A stretch of 42,500 bases of DNA from Halichondria panicea (GCF_963675165.1 NC_087383.1:6609639-6652138), one strand, 5' to 3'; counted from the stretch's first letter, positions 1 through 10,523 are shown. Notes: generated from the sequence alone by a model not told the origin. A program made the numbers and translations.

Positions 1-655
1 CCCTGAATACATACACAGACAGGCCACCAGATATTATGTACAGTACAAGCTCACCTTGCTGCCATTGTCCTGACCTTCCTGACCTGCCCTGGCCTGGGGC
101 GGCCAGGGACTCTAGTAGCTGCAAGATAAGTGTATAGCCCTGATCCGCAGAGTTACTTCAGCTCAATCACAGTCTAGTCTAGCTATAGTATCTATTTTGT
201 CAGCTCAAAAAGTATTTTGTCAAAGAGCTGACACCTGTACATGTACCCAGAAGCTTTGTTTACTTGAGTTTACAAGATACGCCCTTTTTTAGCTTGATCT
301 GATGTTATTTTTTTTATTAATGATCTTTACCTACACACCCAATATTTGCATAAAATGCATGATAGCAGTAAATTTGTTGAGGTCTCACCAAGAGAGTGTT
401 ATACATATTTACGGTATAATAATAGTGACCAAAATAGTCACCATTAGTCATCATGATTATAATTATCAAGAAATGCAGTGAACAAACATGCATGAAAGAA
501 ATGGAAATAATGGTTGTGATATATACGTAGGTCACTAGTAAGCTAATAAATTAAAGTTAGTACACTCTTGATCGAAGTCAAGCAGATTGTGTTCTTGTGT
601 GTACATCTCATACAGTTGAAGGTGTAGCTTCACCAGGAGGACACTAGTCTGCCTT
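1..655. other. Non-genic AT-rich stretch
   Basis: No exon with plausible splice sites, RNA gene or clear repeat was recognised. The short open frames here have no coding character. The sequence is AT-rich, with words such as ataattat that recur across the window. Confidence 0.5.
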
Positions 656-737
656 GTGCCTGTGGGTGTGGTATGTGTGGGTGGTGTGTGGGTGTGTGTG
701 TGTGGGTGGGTGGGTGGGGTGGGGTGTGTGGGTGTGA
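656..737. repeat. GT/G-rich simple-sequence tract
   Basis: Degenerate (GTGG)n/(GT)n sequence, read directly. It produces a His/Pro/Thr-rich open frame on the minus strand that I regard as an artefact. A similar tract lies at 1253-1360. Confidence 0.85.
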
Positions 738-900
738 TAAGGATTTTAGCTGTATATAATAATACAATGTGGGTATAGCTACGTATACTAAAATCAATCA
801 TTGATTCCTCCATCAAAAGGCACATACATTCTTTAGCATGAAATTAGACGATTACCGTACGTATAATTATAGTGGGAAATGATTGTTGAAATGTAACTAG

Positions 901-1023
901 CTAAAAAAAAAGGTCAACTGTTACTTCAATACCCTATAGCTGTTAGTATGTAAAATTGCCAGCTATGGACCCCAACTAGTACCTGCATGAATGCAGGGGG
1001 GATATCCCCCCTGTATGACACTC
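901..1023. mobile_element. Partial copy of the GTGTCATACAGGG MITE family
   Basis: Shares the blocks aaaaggtcaactgttacttc, ctgttagtat, ggatatccccc and cctgtatgacac with the more complete element at 8524-8687 and the partial copy at about 10045-10165. The left end is not defined. It is judged a decayed non-autonomous DNA element of the same family. Confidence 0.55.
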
Positions 1024-1146
1024 TATATCCTTGCTCTTTCTTCAAAAAAATATAAAATTTAGGCCCAAAAGCAATAAACATACTCATGACCTCTGACCTC
1101 AGTATTTCAGATAACAGAGGTCATGCCCATGTAACTATGTACTGAC

Positions 1147-1232
1147 CTCTTAATGATGCCATGACCCAGCAGTCTCAGGTCATTGTGAACAATCCCCTGA
1201 CAGTGCAGGTAACAGAGAGCCTGCTGCAGTGA
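1147..1232 (-). pseudogene. Protein-kinase catalytic-loop exon fragment
   Basis: Read on the minus strand, an acceptor (ctcacag) is followed by 20 codons giving SLQQALCYLHCQGIVHNDLR. This matches the alpha-E helix and catalytic loop (subdomain VIb) of protein kinases, with HND in place of the usual HRD; the putative catalytic Asp codon is 1179-1181. A consensus-like donor (AG|gtcagt) closes the 86-nt exon. The residues after the loop (LLGHGIIKR) do not resemble the expected asparagine-containing segment, so the piece is probably decayed or mis-spliced. No neighbouring kinase exon is clear, although kinase-like micro-exons occur at 11.4-12.9 kb. The identification rests on one motif, so the kinase subfamily cannot be named. 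Confidence 0.5.
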
Positions 1233-1252
1233 CTGTGAGTCCGTGCTGTGAG

Positions 1253-1360
1253 GTGTGTGGGGGTGTGTGTGGAGTGGGTGGGGTGAAGTGTGTTGGTTGT
1301 GTGGAGTGGGTGTATTGTGTGGGGTGTGTGGGTGTAGTGTGTGGGGTGTGTGGAGGGGAC
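1253..1360. repeat. GT-rich simple-sequence tract
   Basis: Degenerate GTGTGGGGTG-type repeats lie directly upstream of the kinase-like exon as read on the minus strand. They give spurious His/Thr/Pro frames in several phases. Confidence 0.85.
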
Positions 1361-1379
1361 ACATGCATGCACACATGAA

Positions 1380-1870
1380 GCTAAGAGGTCAGTTGCAGAC
1401 ACCACACACACTATCACCTACACCACGGAATACTATATAATTATATACAGTGGAGCATCAGAACCAAATTCTTGATTAACTGGATGACTTAAATTTGCGT
1501 AATTATGGGTTGCTGCTATGATGCAATATTGGGGCAGCTGCATGTAACACTACTATTAGCATAGCTGTGGTAAGCCAGAATCTTCCAAGTCTCCACAACC
1601 TCATAAGGATTCACTCGAAGGTCACCTGAAGCCATAGGGACACCTGAAGCCATAGGGACACGGATCACTACAGGTTAGCTATCAAAAATGTGCTTGTATT
1701 TTTAAGTGAAAATTGCATTCAATACTAAAATTCAAAGTGAAGATACAACACAACAAACACAATAAAAATTAATTCTACAGGACAACAATGACTAAGAGGT
1801 TTTTGTATACTATCTAGAGAGGAGGTACTGCAGGATCTCCTGGATAGCAGTGACCATGATTCTGAGTCAA
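1380..1870. other. Stretch without a supported gene; short 18-bp tandem duplication
   Basis: At about 1625-1662 the 18-bp word ggacacctgaagccatag is repeated in tandem. The minus strand is open from about 1672 to 1514 (including DLRVNPYEVVETWKILAY) but has no splice sites I trust. Nothing else was recognised. Confidence 0.35.
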
Positions 1871-2660
1871 CAAGCTATCATTGGGAACTGTACAAAGAAG
1901 TGCCTCTTATGCACACACACAGAGAAAGCTAAAAGCCAAACAGAATTGAATTGTAACAGGTGCATAGTGATTAGGATCAAATTGACCTAATTTCATAAGG
2001 GACATTTCATAAAGGAATTGTAGCCTTGGGAGTGCCTAAACATTAGCATTGGGAACAGATAATAACACTACAAAAAGTGTCTGTTATGCACACACAGAAA
2101 GCCAAACAGAATTTAAATTGCAACAGGGAACAAAATAAATAATTTGTGGCCTCTGGGAATTCTAAATACATTATCACTGGGAATACATTGGGAACAAAAA
2201 AGCATAAAGAATTGGAGGGTGCCTACTACAGACATTACATTGCAAGTAAAAACAATTATCTCACAGAAGCCTAAAACTACAACCACAAATTGAAGTGACC
2301 TTTGGCATGCCTAAAACATGACCCTACAAAAAGGTTATAGTTGCACCATAATAACACATAACCAATGTCCTATGCCAGTGGCACAACACATGACAATAAT
2401 AGAGAGAATCTGTACAGACTTTCCCCAGGTTATCAACAATCATTGAGAATAATACAAAAGCATGGATTGCAGGCCTAATACATTGGCATTGGGAACAGAC
2501 AATGTAAAAATAATTATCTCACAGAAGCCAAAAAGTACAACCACAATTGAAGTGACCTTTGGAATGCCTAAAACATGACAATTATAACTTTACACAAGTA
2601 AGAGGTAATAATGAGTTGCACACCATTATAATAACACAATGTCCTATAGGCCAGTGGCAC
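1870..2660. repeat. Diverged tandem/dispersed duplications
   Basis: The block acaattatctcacagaagcc followed by acaaccacaa, gaagtgacctttgg and gcctaaaacatgac occurs at about 2250-2325 and again at about 2508-2582. A second block (cattgggaac, then ttatgcacacac and gccaaacagaatt) occurs at about 1880-1955 and 2047-2115. Words such as cattgggaac recur several more times. The region is therefore built from old, imperfect copies. No gene is supported. Confidence 0.6.
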
Positions 2661-2718
2661 AACACAGTACAGACAAATTATAATTGGTTACTACACAACA
2701 ATTGTAAATTTGCCTAAG

Positions 2719-2876
<158 letters not shown>

Positions 2877-2942
2877 GAAACCTGCCCTTGGACTCCCACA
2901 ATGACCATTCTCGAGAGGCCTTCATCCAATCTGTAGGCCCAG

Positions 2943-4357
2943 CTGTATCCATCTCAAGTTCTCCCTTACCAGCATTTCTTTACCACTGAAATAATGGATA
3001 ACATAGTAGCCGAGACAAATTGATACGCTAGGCAAATGATGACCCCACTACAACATGATAAATGGACCCCACTCACGACTGCTGAGCTAAAGGCTTACAT
3101 GGGATTCTGCATTTCATGGGGATCGTGAAACTCCCAACGATTGAAAATGATTGGAGGAGAGACGTGCAATTCCACTACTCACCAATTGCATCGAAGATCT
3201 CACGCAATCGCTTTAGGGACATCCGACGATACCTCCATTTCACGGACAACACCACTCTCCCGACTCCAGGCACCCCAGGTAGCGATCGTTTGGCCAAAGT
3301 ACGCCCCCTCTTCAATAAGATCAACGAGCGCTGTTCTGCTGCATACAACTTAGGCCGTGAAGTTGCAGTAGACGAGGCAATGATAAAGTTTCAGGGTAGA
3401 TCTGCACTGAAACAGTACCTCCCAAATAAACCTGTGAAGAGAGGAATCAAGGTTTGGGTCCTAGCAGACGGGTACTTCCACATGCTACAAGTGTATACAG
3501 GGAGAGAAGCCACACCAGAGAAGCAACTGGGAGCACGAGTTGTGAAAGACCTCACAGCCTCGTTGAAGCACATGCAAGCACCACCACGTCTATTTTGACA
3601 ACTATTTCACGTCTGTCAAACTGTTAGAAGACTTGGAGAAGGATGGCATTTATGCTTGTGGTACAGCTCGCGCTGACCGCAGAGGCTTCCCCAAGGCTCT
3701 CAAGCAGCCAAAGCTGACAGAAAGTAATAAGCATAATAAAAAATTATAATTATTTACCTTTTCAGGGGGGAATACATGACTCTCCAGAAAGAAAAAGGTG
3801 ACGGTCTCAGCGACAATAGGGTTGTCTGTGTGATCTCCACAGCCTCTGACGCCACTTCGGTCATCTCTGTACAACGTACAGTCAAGACAGGCGAAAAAAT
3901 CTCCGTCCCGTGCCCACAGAGCATCGAGGACTATAATCGCTTCATAGGGGGTGTCGACAGAGGGGATCAGCTCAGAGGGTACTACAGATGCCCTACAAAA
4001 TTCCATAAGTTTTATATGTACATTTACTTCTTCCTAAAGGATATTTGCATTACGAACAGCTACATATTATATCGACAGTATTCACCCACCAACGCACTGA
4101 AAACCCTCCTCTCATTTCGTCACGAGTTGGCCAAGAAGCTAATTGGCGACTACTGCTCCAAAAAGAGCAAGACACCCTTGAAATCGCTAGGAATAGCTCA
4201 CTTCCCTCTTCACCACCAGGATGTACGCAGAGGTCGTTGCCATCTGTGTTATCAGAAAAACAAAAGGAAGGACACAGCATGGTTTTGCCTACAGTGCGAG
4301 AAGTGGTTTTGCCACACTGGCAACCCCTGTTTTATGCTATGGCATAAGAACATGTAA
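2943..4357 (+). pseudogene. piggyBac-family transposase gene, broken
   Basis: A DDE transposase of the piggyBac type (DDE_Tnp_1_7 fold), which in intact form cuts and pastes its own element at TTAA sites. Three frames carry consecutive parts. Frame A (about 2943-3110) has IVAETN then YARQ, separated by an in-frame TGA at 3021-3023 where the family usually has Arg. Frame B (3116-3598) holds the first catalytic Asp in VDEAMIKFQGR (3371-3373). Frame C (about 3585-3748) holds the second in YFDNYFTS (3597-3599). From 3767 the third appears in GGVDRGDQL (3956-3958), followed by a C-terminal cysteine-rich zinc-binding region (CHLC, CLQC, WFCH, C...WH) ending at a stop at 4355-4357. Frame changes fall near 3110 and 3585. 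A possible 42-nt intron, 3724-3765 (gtaata...ttttcag), would still need one extra base in the G-run after it. All catalytic residues survive, so inactivation looks fairly recent. Terminal repeats of the element were not located. Confidence 0.9.
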
Positions 4358-4358
4358 C

Positions 4359-4686
4359 TAGTTGTATAAAGCGTCAACTCCTATGAGTTTCTATCCTGCC
4401 TGTTGAACATGAGTAGAAATACTTAGTACTGACTGTAACACGTAACCAGTGTACATTTACTACTTTACAAGCTATCTATTATGTAGAGTAAGCGTACTAG
4501 CAGTTTAATACACAGCCACAAAGCTTACCTATGAAGTGCTGTGGCCGTCCGTTCCAAACCAGGAGATCCCGACAGAGAATGCTAGGCAGTTGCCTAAAAG
4601 TTAGTTGCATCTTTCTTTGCACGAGGAGAATGCTGAACAAGATAAATAATTGAATATCTAACCGTGTAGACTACACTCTAAAAACA
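4359..4686. repeat. 328-bp sequence following the transposase stop, copy 1 of 2
   Basis: Starts two bases after the piggyBac-like stop codon and matches 7682-8009 with only two visible substitutions. It is probably the 3' untranslated or terminal region of the mobile element. The copy at 7.7 kb would then be a second, truncated or deleted copy. A weak third similarity (gctgtggcc, ccaggagatcc, gatagag) lies at about 8173-8226. Confidence 0.9.
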
Positions 4687-4689
4687 ACA

Positions 4690-6160
4690 AATATAATCCA
4701 CTACAAGCCTTCCCTTAATTGTCAGAAAAGAGCTGCATATAAAGCTTAATCCGAAACGATATAAAAGTTTAATTAAACTGCGTTGTCCTATAAATTATTA
4801 ATCAATAGAACTGTTTCAAAAATCGTTTTGCGCACAAGGAAATTTGGGATTTCCGTAGCAGCAATTTTTATCAATTATGAACTTACAAAGTGGTAAATAT
4901 AAAGTCCCCGTTCCGTTTACGTAGTACGTGCATAATATACACTGATACAGCGCAAATTAAGCGCTAAAAAGGACGCTCAAGATAAGAGCTTTTTTCTGTT
5001 GTTAAAATTACTTTGGTCACCCATGCAGCTATAGTTGTCATGACATTTTGCAGCTTGCATTATAGCTACATGTAAGTTAGCTATAGCAATTATGCTAAGA
5101 TCAAAATAGTGCGGTGAATGGTGCGTTATATTTCTTTGTTAGATCTATGTAGAACTATAGGCTTATAGCTAAGCAAAATTTAGCTGGATATTATGTTACT
5201 AGAGGATTGTCGATTTGTATTCAAAAACACAGCACACTGCATTTGTAAAGTGCAATGGTATATAGCAACGGTACAGTAAAATACGCTTTTAATACAGTAC
5301 TTATCAAAATGGAAACACTTTAAACGTACTACGCAAACGGAATGGGATATTGACCGCTGTATACGTATATAGACAGATAACTGATAACTGCTAATGCTCT
5401 CTCCAACACGTGTCACTTTCAACATCATCCTGCAATATGTTTTTTCACATCAATTCTTACAACAATAATTAATTATAGTACCATCAAAAAAGTACGACCA
5501 CCATTTTGAAAGAACTTTAGATGTGAGAGGGAATTAGGCGTATTTTTGCGAATGGCGTGGTTTCCCTCTGGGCAGTTGGCGTTTCACAACTATAATGTAT
5601 ATACACGTGAAAAGCAATAGATCTAGTATGTACAATAATTATAAATCAATATATTAATGAAACATAGCATCAAGTATGTACAGCATATAGCTAAGTAACT
5701 AGTCTAGCTACGATACTCGAGGTGACTAGGATTGTCTCTTTGTTTATTTTTTTTGCAAAATGTATACTTGCAACGTGCAACGATAAATTGCAACGCTTTT
5801 AATACAGTGTAAACGTACTGGCGTACTACATAAACGGAACCGCTTACTGCATCTATACAATAATAGTGCAACGTACGCTATGACAAGTACAGTCGAAAAC
5901 GGCAGTGGTTCTTGGTCAGACATGCATGCAATGGAACTAAGCTTTATGTGTTAACGAATAGCTATAGCGCTCCGGACATTCACCGGGACCAGAGTAGTCT
6001 CACAGTAAAGAAGCCAGAACTCAAGCGTGGCTGTATAGTGCGCATTTGATGTATCAAGCTTCAAAATGAAACTGTATTTAGCTAGCTTCAATGTATGTGT
6101 ACAAGGTTTAATTTATACTTCTTAGCTTTTACCCAACTAAGCTTTTTACCATTTGAAAAT
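4690..6160. other. Non-genic stretch with repeated CGTACTACGNAAACGGAA ends
   Basis: An inverted pair, gttccgtttacgtagtacg near 4909-4927 and cgtactacgcaaacggaat near 5325-5343, brackets about 435 bp that may be a decayed MITE. A second right-end copy (gtactacataaacggaac) lies near 5824-5841, again preceded by cttttaatacagt. No coding exon was recognised in 4690-6160. Confidence 0.4.
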
Positions 6161-6836
6161 CTCCCTGTGTACTGTATGACACCTGGTACAATTGGTACAA
6201 TAATTATTATACAATAGCTGTGCAATTACATTGTAAAGATGCTCCCCTGTGTACTGTATGACACCTGGTACAATACAATAGCTGTGCAATTTCATTGTAC
6301 AGATGCTCCCTTGTGTACTGTACGACACCTGGTACAATACAATAGCTGTGCAATTACATTGTACAGATGCTCCCTTGTGTACTGTACGACACCTGGTACA
6401 ATACAATAGCTGTGAAATTACATTGTACAAATGCTCCCTTGTGTACTGTACGACACCTGGTACAATACAATAGCTGTGCAATTACATTGTACAGATGCTC
6501 CCTTGTGTACTGTACGACACCTGGTACAATACAATAGCTGTGCAATTACATTGTACAGATGCTCCCCTGTGTACTGTACGACACCTGGTACAATACAATA
6601 GCTGTGCAATTACATTGTACAGATGCTCCCTTGTGTACTGTACGACACCTTGTACAATACAATAGCTGTGCAATTACATTGTACAGATGCTTCCCCTGTG
6701 TACTGTATGACACCTGGTACAATTGGTACAATAATTATTATACAATAGCTGTGCAATTACATTGTACAGATGCTCCCTTGTGTACTGTATGACACCTGGT
6801 ACAATACAATAGCTGTGTAATTACATTGTACAGCAT
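6161..6836. repeat. 64-bp tandem repeat, about 10 units
   Basis: Units contain gtgtactgtacgacacctgg, tacaatacaatagctgtgc and aattacattgtacagatgc. Eight units are 64 bp. Two (the first, and the ninth at about 6687) are about 82 bp because of an insert with ggtacaataattattatac. Since 64 is not a multiple of 3, each strand stays open across all phases, giving a ladder of overlapping frames 64 bp apart that are not genes. Units are nearly identical, which suggests recent expansion or homogenisation. Confidence 0.97.
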
Positions 6837-7004
6837 TGTTCAGCATGTTGAGGGAAACTTACCTAGTTCCACAGTTTTGTCAAACAGCTCTCAAACCATG
6901 TCTAAACTCAACTTCTTTTCTTCTTTGCAAGAACAGCAAAAAAAATCTTTGTTGCTATGCAGCTGCAGCTGCACATCTGTTGTACTGCATGCCCTTATTT
7001 GGTA

Positions 7005-7200
7005 CTGAAAACAGCACACTGTGCTGATACCTGTTTCAGCACACCCCATTACATTTAGCACAGTCCATTTAGCACATTAATCGAACATCAAAATCACAAG
7101 CCATGAAAAAGCACACCAATACAACACGTAGGCTGTGCTATATGCCTACAAAACAGCACATGTAGTGTGCTGAATCACTGTTTAGCACACCACGGTGCTA
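7005..7200. repeat. TAGCACAC-rich stretch next to a MITE
   Basis: Carries many GTGCT/AGCAC words, including two 22-bp dyads with identical 12-base spacing: gtgct-N12-agcac at about 7020-7041 and about 7168-7189. The theme resumes after the MITE (tagcacacac near 7637; acagcacacc near 7660). The MITE therefore appears to have inserted into an older repeat. The style resembles the subterminal arrays of the CACTG elements further right. Confidence 0.5.
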
Positions 7201-7637
7201 ATATGTGACAGGCTCTGGGAAAACAGACCAATTGGAGCAGATCCTGGTATTGAGCAATAGCCAGATTTATAGACTACAGTGTATAATCTCATAATTTTTT
7301 TTTCTTGGATTATAGTTATCTACAGTCTTTATACTACCTCTCTGCAAAATCTGATGCTCTGAATCCACTGAATCCAACTCTTTCCACCAAAGCGCTTTGT
7401 CTAAGCAGCCACCATTACCTTACTTTTCCCAATTTAGCAATCTTTGAGTGGGCGTTTCTCAATACTGCTGTTTTACAACTTCGAGTTTCCAACGCGCATA
7501 ACTCAGGCATGGAACGAGATATGTGCAAACTAAGCACATCAATACGTAGGCAATTCTTTGCTCTATCATCTGGTATATAGATCGCAAAAATTATAGCTTG
7601 CGCCAATTGGTCTGTTTTCCCAGAGCCTGTCACATAT
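7201..7637. mobile_element. MITE with 35-bp perfect terminal inverted repeats
   Basis: The left end (7201-7235, atatgtgacaggctctggga and on) and the right end (7603-7637) are exact reverse complements. The internal open frames (for example 7305-7580) have no recognisable product, so the element is non-autonomous. The terminal ATAT/TA symmetry fits a TA target duplication as in Tc1/mariner-like elements, but the exact duplication boundary is ambiguous. Confidence 0.85.
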
Positions 7638-7681
7638 AGCACACACTCAGGGTCTAAAACAGCACACCTCTTTTCTCTGTG

Positions 7682-8009
7682 TAGTTGTATAAAGCGTCAA
7701 CTCCTATGAGTTTTTATCCTGCCTGTTGAACATGAGTAGAAATACTTAGTACTGACTGTAACACGTAACCAGTGTACATTTACTACTTTACAAGCTATCT
7801 ATTATGTAGAGTAAGCGTACTAGCAGTTTAATACACAGCCACAAAGCTTATCTATGAAGTGCTGTGGCCGTCCGTTCCAAACCAGGAGATCCCGACAGAG
7901 AATGCTAGGCAGTTGCCTAAAAGTTAGTTGCATCTTTCTTTGCACGAGGAGAATGCTGAACAAGATAAATAATTGAATATCTAACCGTGTAGACTACACT
8001 CTAAAAACA
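7682..8009. repeat. 328-bp sequence, copy 2 of 2
   Basis: Direct repeat of 4359-4686, differing visibly at two positions (tttt for tttc after gag; ttat for ttac in aagcttatc). Here it is not preceded by transposase coding sequence. Confidence 0.9.
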
Positions 8010-8523
8010 GGCTGTAACCTTACTTAGCTACTATTAAAGCATACTCTGCACACTCTGAGGCATCTAAGTAGGTATCTAAGTATAGTACATTAGCTAAGAA
8101 GGCTTATAAACGCTGCACAAGCTACAAGTACGATCGTTATACGCACAAAATCTTACCTCTAAAAGGATCCTTCGCTGTGGCCTTAGCTGGTTGACAATTC
8201 CGTTGGAGTCCAGGAGATCCTGATAGAGTAGCTACTGTAGACTAGCTAGCTGCAAAGTTGCCCAAAGAAAACTGCTACGGTTTCGAAGCTACGCACCTTT
8301 TTTTGCTAAGGGCTGAAAACTGGAAGTATACTTGTAAAAATGGTTCCGCGGTGGGCGGCACTACGTATGAAATCATAACCGCGGCTATTCGGATAAAGCC
8401 TCCATACACACAACAAGTTATTAGTTTTAAGAGTGACAGCGAATAAAGCTAAAAAACTTGACCTTACACACTGACCTTAGAGCTACACGCGACCTTTATT
8501 AGACTATGTATGGAAACAGAGAG
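8010..8523. other. Non-genic stretch
   Basis: Holds only the weak similarity to the 328-bp repeat near 8173-8226 and a short open frame without recognisable features. No gene is supported. Confidence 0.4.
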
Positions 8524-8687
8524 CAGGGTGTCATACAGGGGGGGAAAGGAGGATATCCCCCCTCGCTCCAATTTTCCCCCCCTTTCAATGATGACTGAGT
8601 GTCCATAGCTGGGTATTGAAATAACAGTTGAACTTTTTTTAACAACATTTTCTGGTTACTTTTCTTATTTCCCTGTATGACACCCTG
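8524..8687. mobile_element. 164-bp MITE with 17-bp terminal inverted repeats
   Basis: Ends are cagggtgtcatacaggg (8524-8540) and ccctgtatgacaccctg (8671-8687), exact reverse complements. The flanks gag/gag could be a target-site duplication. Relatives are at 901-1023 and about 10045-10165. Confidence 0.8.
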
Positions 8688-8885
8688 GAGAGATATACTG
8701 TGAGACTTTTTATACAAATTCATGACTTCCTACCAATCGAGGGCAAGTTGGTGACGCCCCAACTTGATTGTGTGCTTGACAGCAGTACTGTGTATATAAT
8801 TATGAAACCCTGCCCAATAGTTACACCTAACAAAATCAATTCTCTTTATCAGAGCACATCTAAATCAGCAGAGTTGTGTACCCAC

Positions 8886-9094
8886 CTTTCTTGATGATGA
8901 CTAGATTGAGCACACTCAGGTTGCTGTCCACTATGCAGCCTCTCACTGACTTGCGTTTCCTCTCTCCAGTGCGTTTGGGTCTGTAACAACTGTGCCCCTT
9001 CTTGAGGAGGAGCTTAACACGGCCATTAGTGAGGACACCTTATTTCATGAGGAAGCCCTGCTTGTCATTGCCACCGCTGATACGAACCACATAC

Positions 9095-9095
<1 letters not shown>
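8886..9095 (-). pseudogene. RPS6: Ribosomal protein S6 (eS6) internal exon with a premature stop
   Basis: The minus strand encodes GYVVRISGGNDKQGFLMK, a TAA stop (9040-9042), then [20 protein letters not shown] and on to [16 protein letters not shown] and VIIKKG. This is the very conserved middle of the 40S subunit protein S6. The family has Gln at the stop position and Pro where this copy has Leu (QGFPMKQGVL). The exon is 210 nt, phase 1 to phase 1, with an intact acceptor (cacag) and donor (G|gtgggt), and has no indel. Because splice signals are retained, it is a copy of genomic DNA rather than a processed retrocopy. Flanking S6 exons were not found in this window. The rest may lie outside, or only this exon was copied. 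Confidence 0.9.

Positions 9096-9096
<1 letters not shown>

Positions 9097-9127
<31 letters not shown>
9097..9127. repeat. (GT)n microsatellite at the S6 exon acceptor
   Basis: A run of about 15 GT units. On the minus strand it reads as a CA-run ending in the acceptor AG of the S6-like exon, in place of an ordinary polypyrimidine tract. Confidence 0.95.
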
Positions 9128-9129
<2 letters not shown>

Positions 9130-9428
9130 AATCTTACAGAGATGGAACTCATAAAGGTAGGGAGATTAGATCATGTGATTGGTATATCCTCAATATCGAC
9201 CTTTGAACCTATTCCTGGTATTAATTTTGGGACAACCATACTTATTTCCCGAGCCTTTGTCCTCCAGCCAGTTGTCATCACTTCGTTCAAAGCGTTTCTT
9301 TCCGCTTGTCATTTTTAATTAGTCCATCAAATGGCATTTGAAATGCTGAGCTGGTATTTGCTCCATAGTGTGTTCCTCAGTAGGGCTAGACCAACACCAC
9401 CTCACTCTTGCCCCGCTATACTCCACCC

Positions 9429-9580
9429 TCACTGGGTCTTCACCAGTTTCTTCAGTGTTCCATTGATGTCCCTGATGGCAAGACTTGTCCTCGCGAGACT
9501 TAGCCTCGAGACCACGCCGATTGAAAGTCCAATGCGGGTGAGAAGCACAAGAGGGTTATGATCGTCACACAGATTAACTA
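9429..9580 (-). CDS. Candidate terminal exon of a small secreted/membrane protein
   Basis: The minus strand opens after a plausible acceptor (ttttgtcag) in phase 1, with 49 codons and TGA at 9429-9431. The protein begins VNLCDDHNPLVLLTRIGLSI and ends DINGTLKKLVKTQ. The middle is hydrophobic. It can be joined in frame to the signal-peptide-like exon at 9634-9805 through a GT-AG intron of about 53 nt, giving a protein of about 108 residues. No family was recognised. A TCGAG palindromic word near 9505-9515 resembles other repeats in the window, so a chance open frame is possible. Confidence 0.3.
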
Positions 9581-9633
9581 CTGACAAAACAAGGAAGAAA
9601 GCTGTTCCATAGTTTTGATGATCCTTACCATAC

Positions 9634-9805
9634 ACACCCGCACAGAAAAAATAGTGAATGGCTGGTGAGGGAAAGCGATCGTTTGGCGATCCCTATAGGA
9701 GCTTCCGCAAGGTTCGGGAATTGTGGGATACTCCAGTAAATAGCTAGTGGCAGTAGATAATGTGGCAAAGAGCATCGCAGCGACTACAAGTGAGTGGTTA
9801 GTCAT
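9634..9805 (-). CDS. Candidate first exon encoding a signal peptide
   Basis: From the ATG at 9803-9805 the frame begins MTNHSLVVAAMLFATLSTAT, a good N-terminal signal sequence, followed by SYLLEYPTIPEPCGSSYRDR. The frame is also open further upstream. A phase-1 donor (T|gtatgg) at 9634/9633 would join the exon at 9429-9580; another GT (gtaagg) a few bases later would put a stop in frame. Product unknown, and both start and donor are tentative. Confidence 0.3.
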
Positions 9806-10044
9806 GATCGACAAGGAACTATTCAGTGGAGCTAGTGTATAGGATGCATGCTTTTGATGGGTGGCAGTCAATATCTGGTATAGCTTTTATTATACTAATC
9901 CAAAACTTCTGTGATAAATAATTATACTCATGTTTTGCACATGTATACGTTACTTCAATGTGTACGAGAAGTTGCCAGATGCGGATGGAGGAGTACAAAG
10001 TGACACTGTGGAGGATGCATGAGGAACTCATTGGACGGCTTGGG

Positions 10045-10165
10045 GGGTGTCATACAGGAGTGTGAAGTAGAGCGGGAAATAAGGCATGCTTTTAAAACTA
10101 ATCATGCTAAAAAAGGTCAACTCTTATTTCACTACACTGTTAGTATTGCCAGCTTCACATTCAGT
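10045..10165. mobile_element. Partial copy of the GTGTCATACAGG MITE family
   Basis: Has ggtgtcatacagg, a run aaaaaaggtcaactcttatt and ctgttagtattgccagct, in the same order as the copy at 901-1023. The right end is not preserved. Confidence 0.5.
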
Positions 10166-10523
10166 CATACAATCATAGATGATACAGTAATGACGTGACG
10201 TGGATGTGAAACGTTTCCAGATTCCATTATTCTGCTTGAATCTATAATTATCATACCCATGAAGCTTCTTATACAAACTAATATTAATTGTGAGTAATAG
10301 TTGACTTGAGCAAGTGTTCCTGTACACCATTATGCCTGCATTCATGTATACATTGTGGAATCTACATTTGCAATGATTGTATAATTATTGTGACGTAGGT
10401 ATGGTAGAATGCTTCCTATGGGAGTTGCGCTAATGAACTCTTGATCCAACAATTGTTGTGTTCAAATTTCTTATTAAATTTTCAAAACCACATTAATTAT
10501 AGCAAATCATTGAGAAAATGAAA

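Noticed and set aside
3724-3765. 42-nt intron in the transposase
   Set aside because: GT...TTTTCAG is attractive, but the splice leaves the frames off by one base, so it is noted only as a possibility.
6146-6792. Ladder of 60-110-codon frames spaced 64 bp apart
   Set aside because: Produced by a 64-bp tandem repeat that happens to lack stops in all phases of a strand.
6161-6836. CRISPR-like direct repeats
   Set aside because: Repeats are contiguous with no unique spacers, and the surrounding DNA is eukaryotic.
7305-7580. 91-codon plus-strand frame
   Set aside because: Lies wholly within a MITE with perfect 35-bp ends and has no motif.
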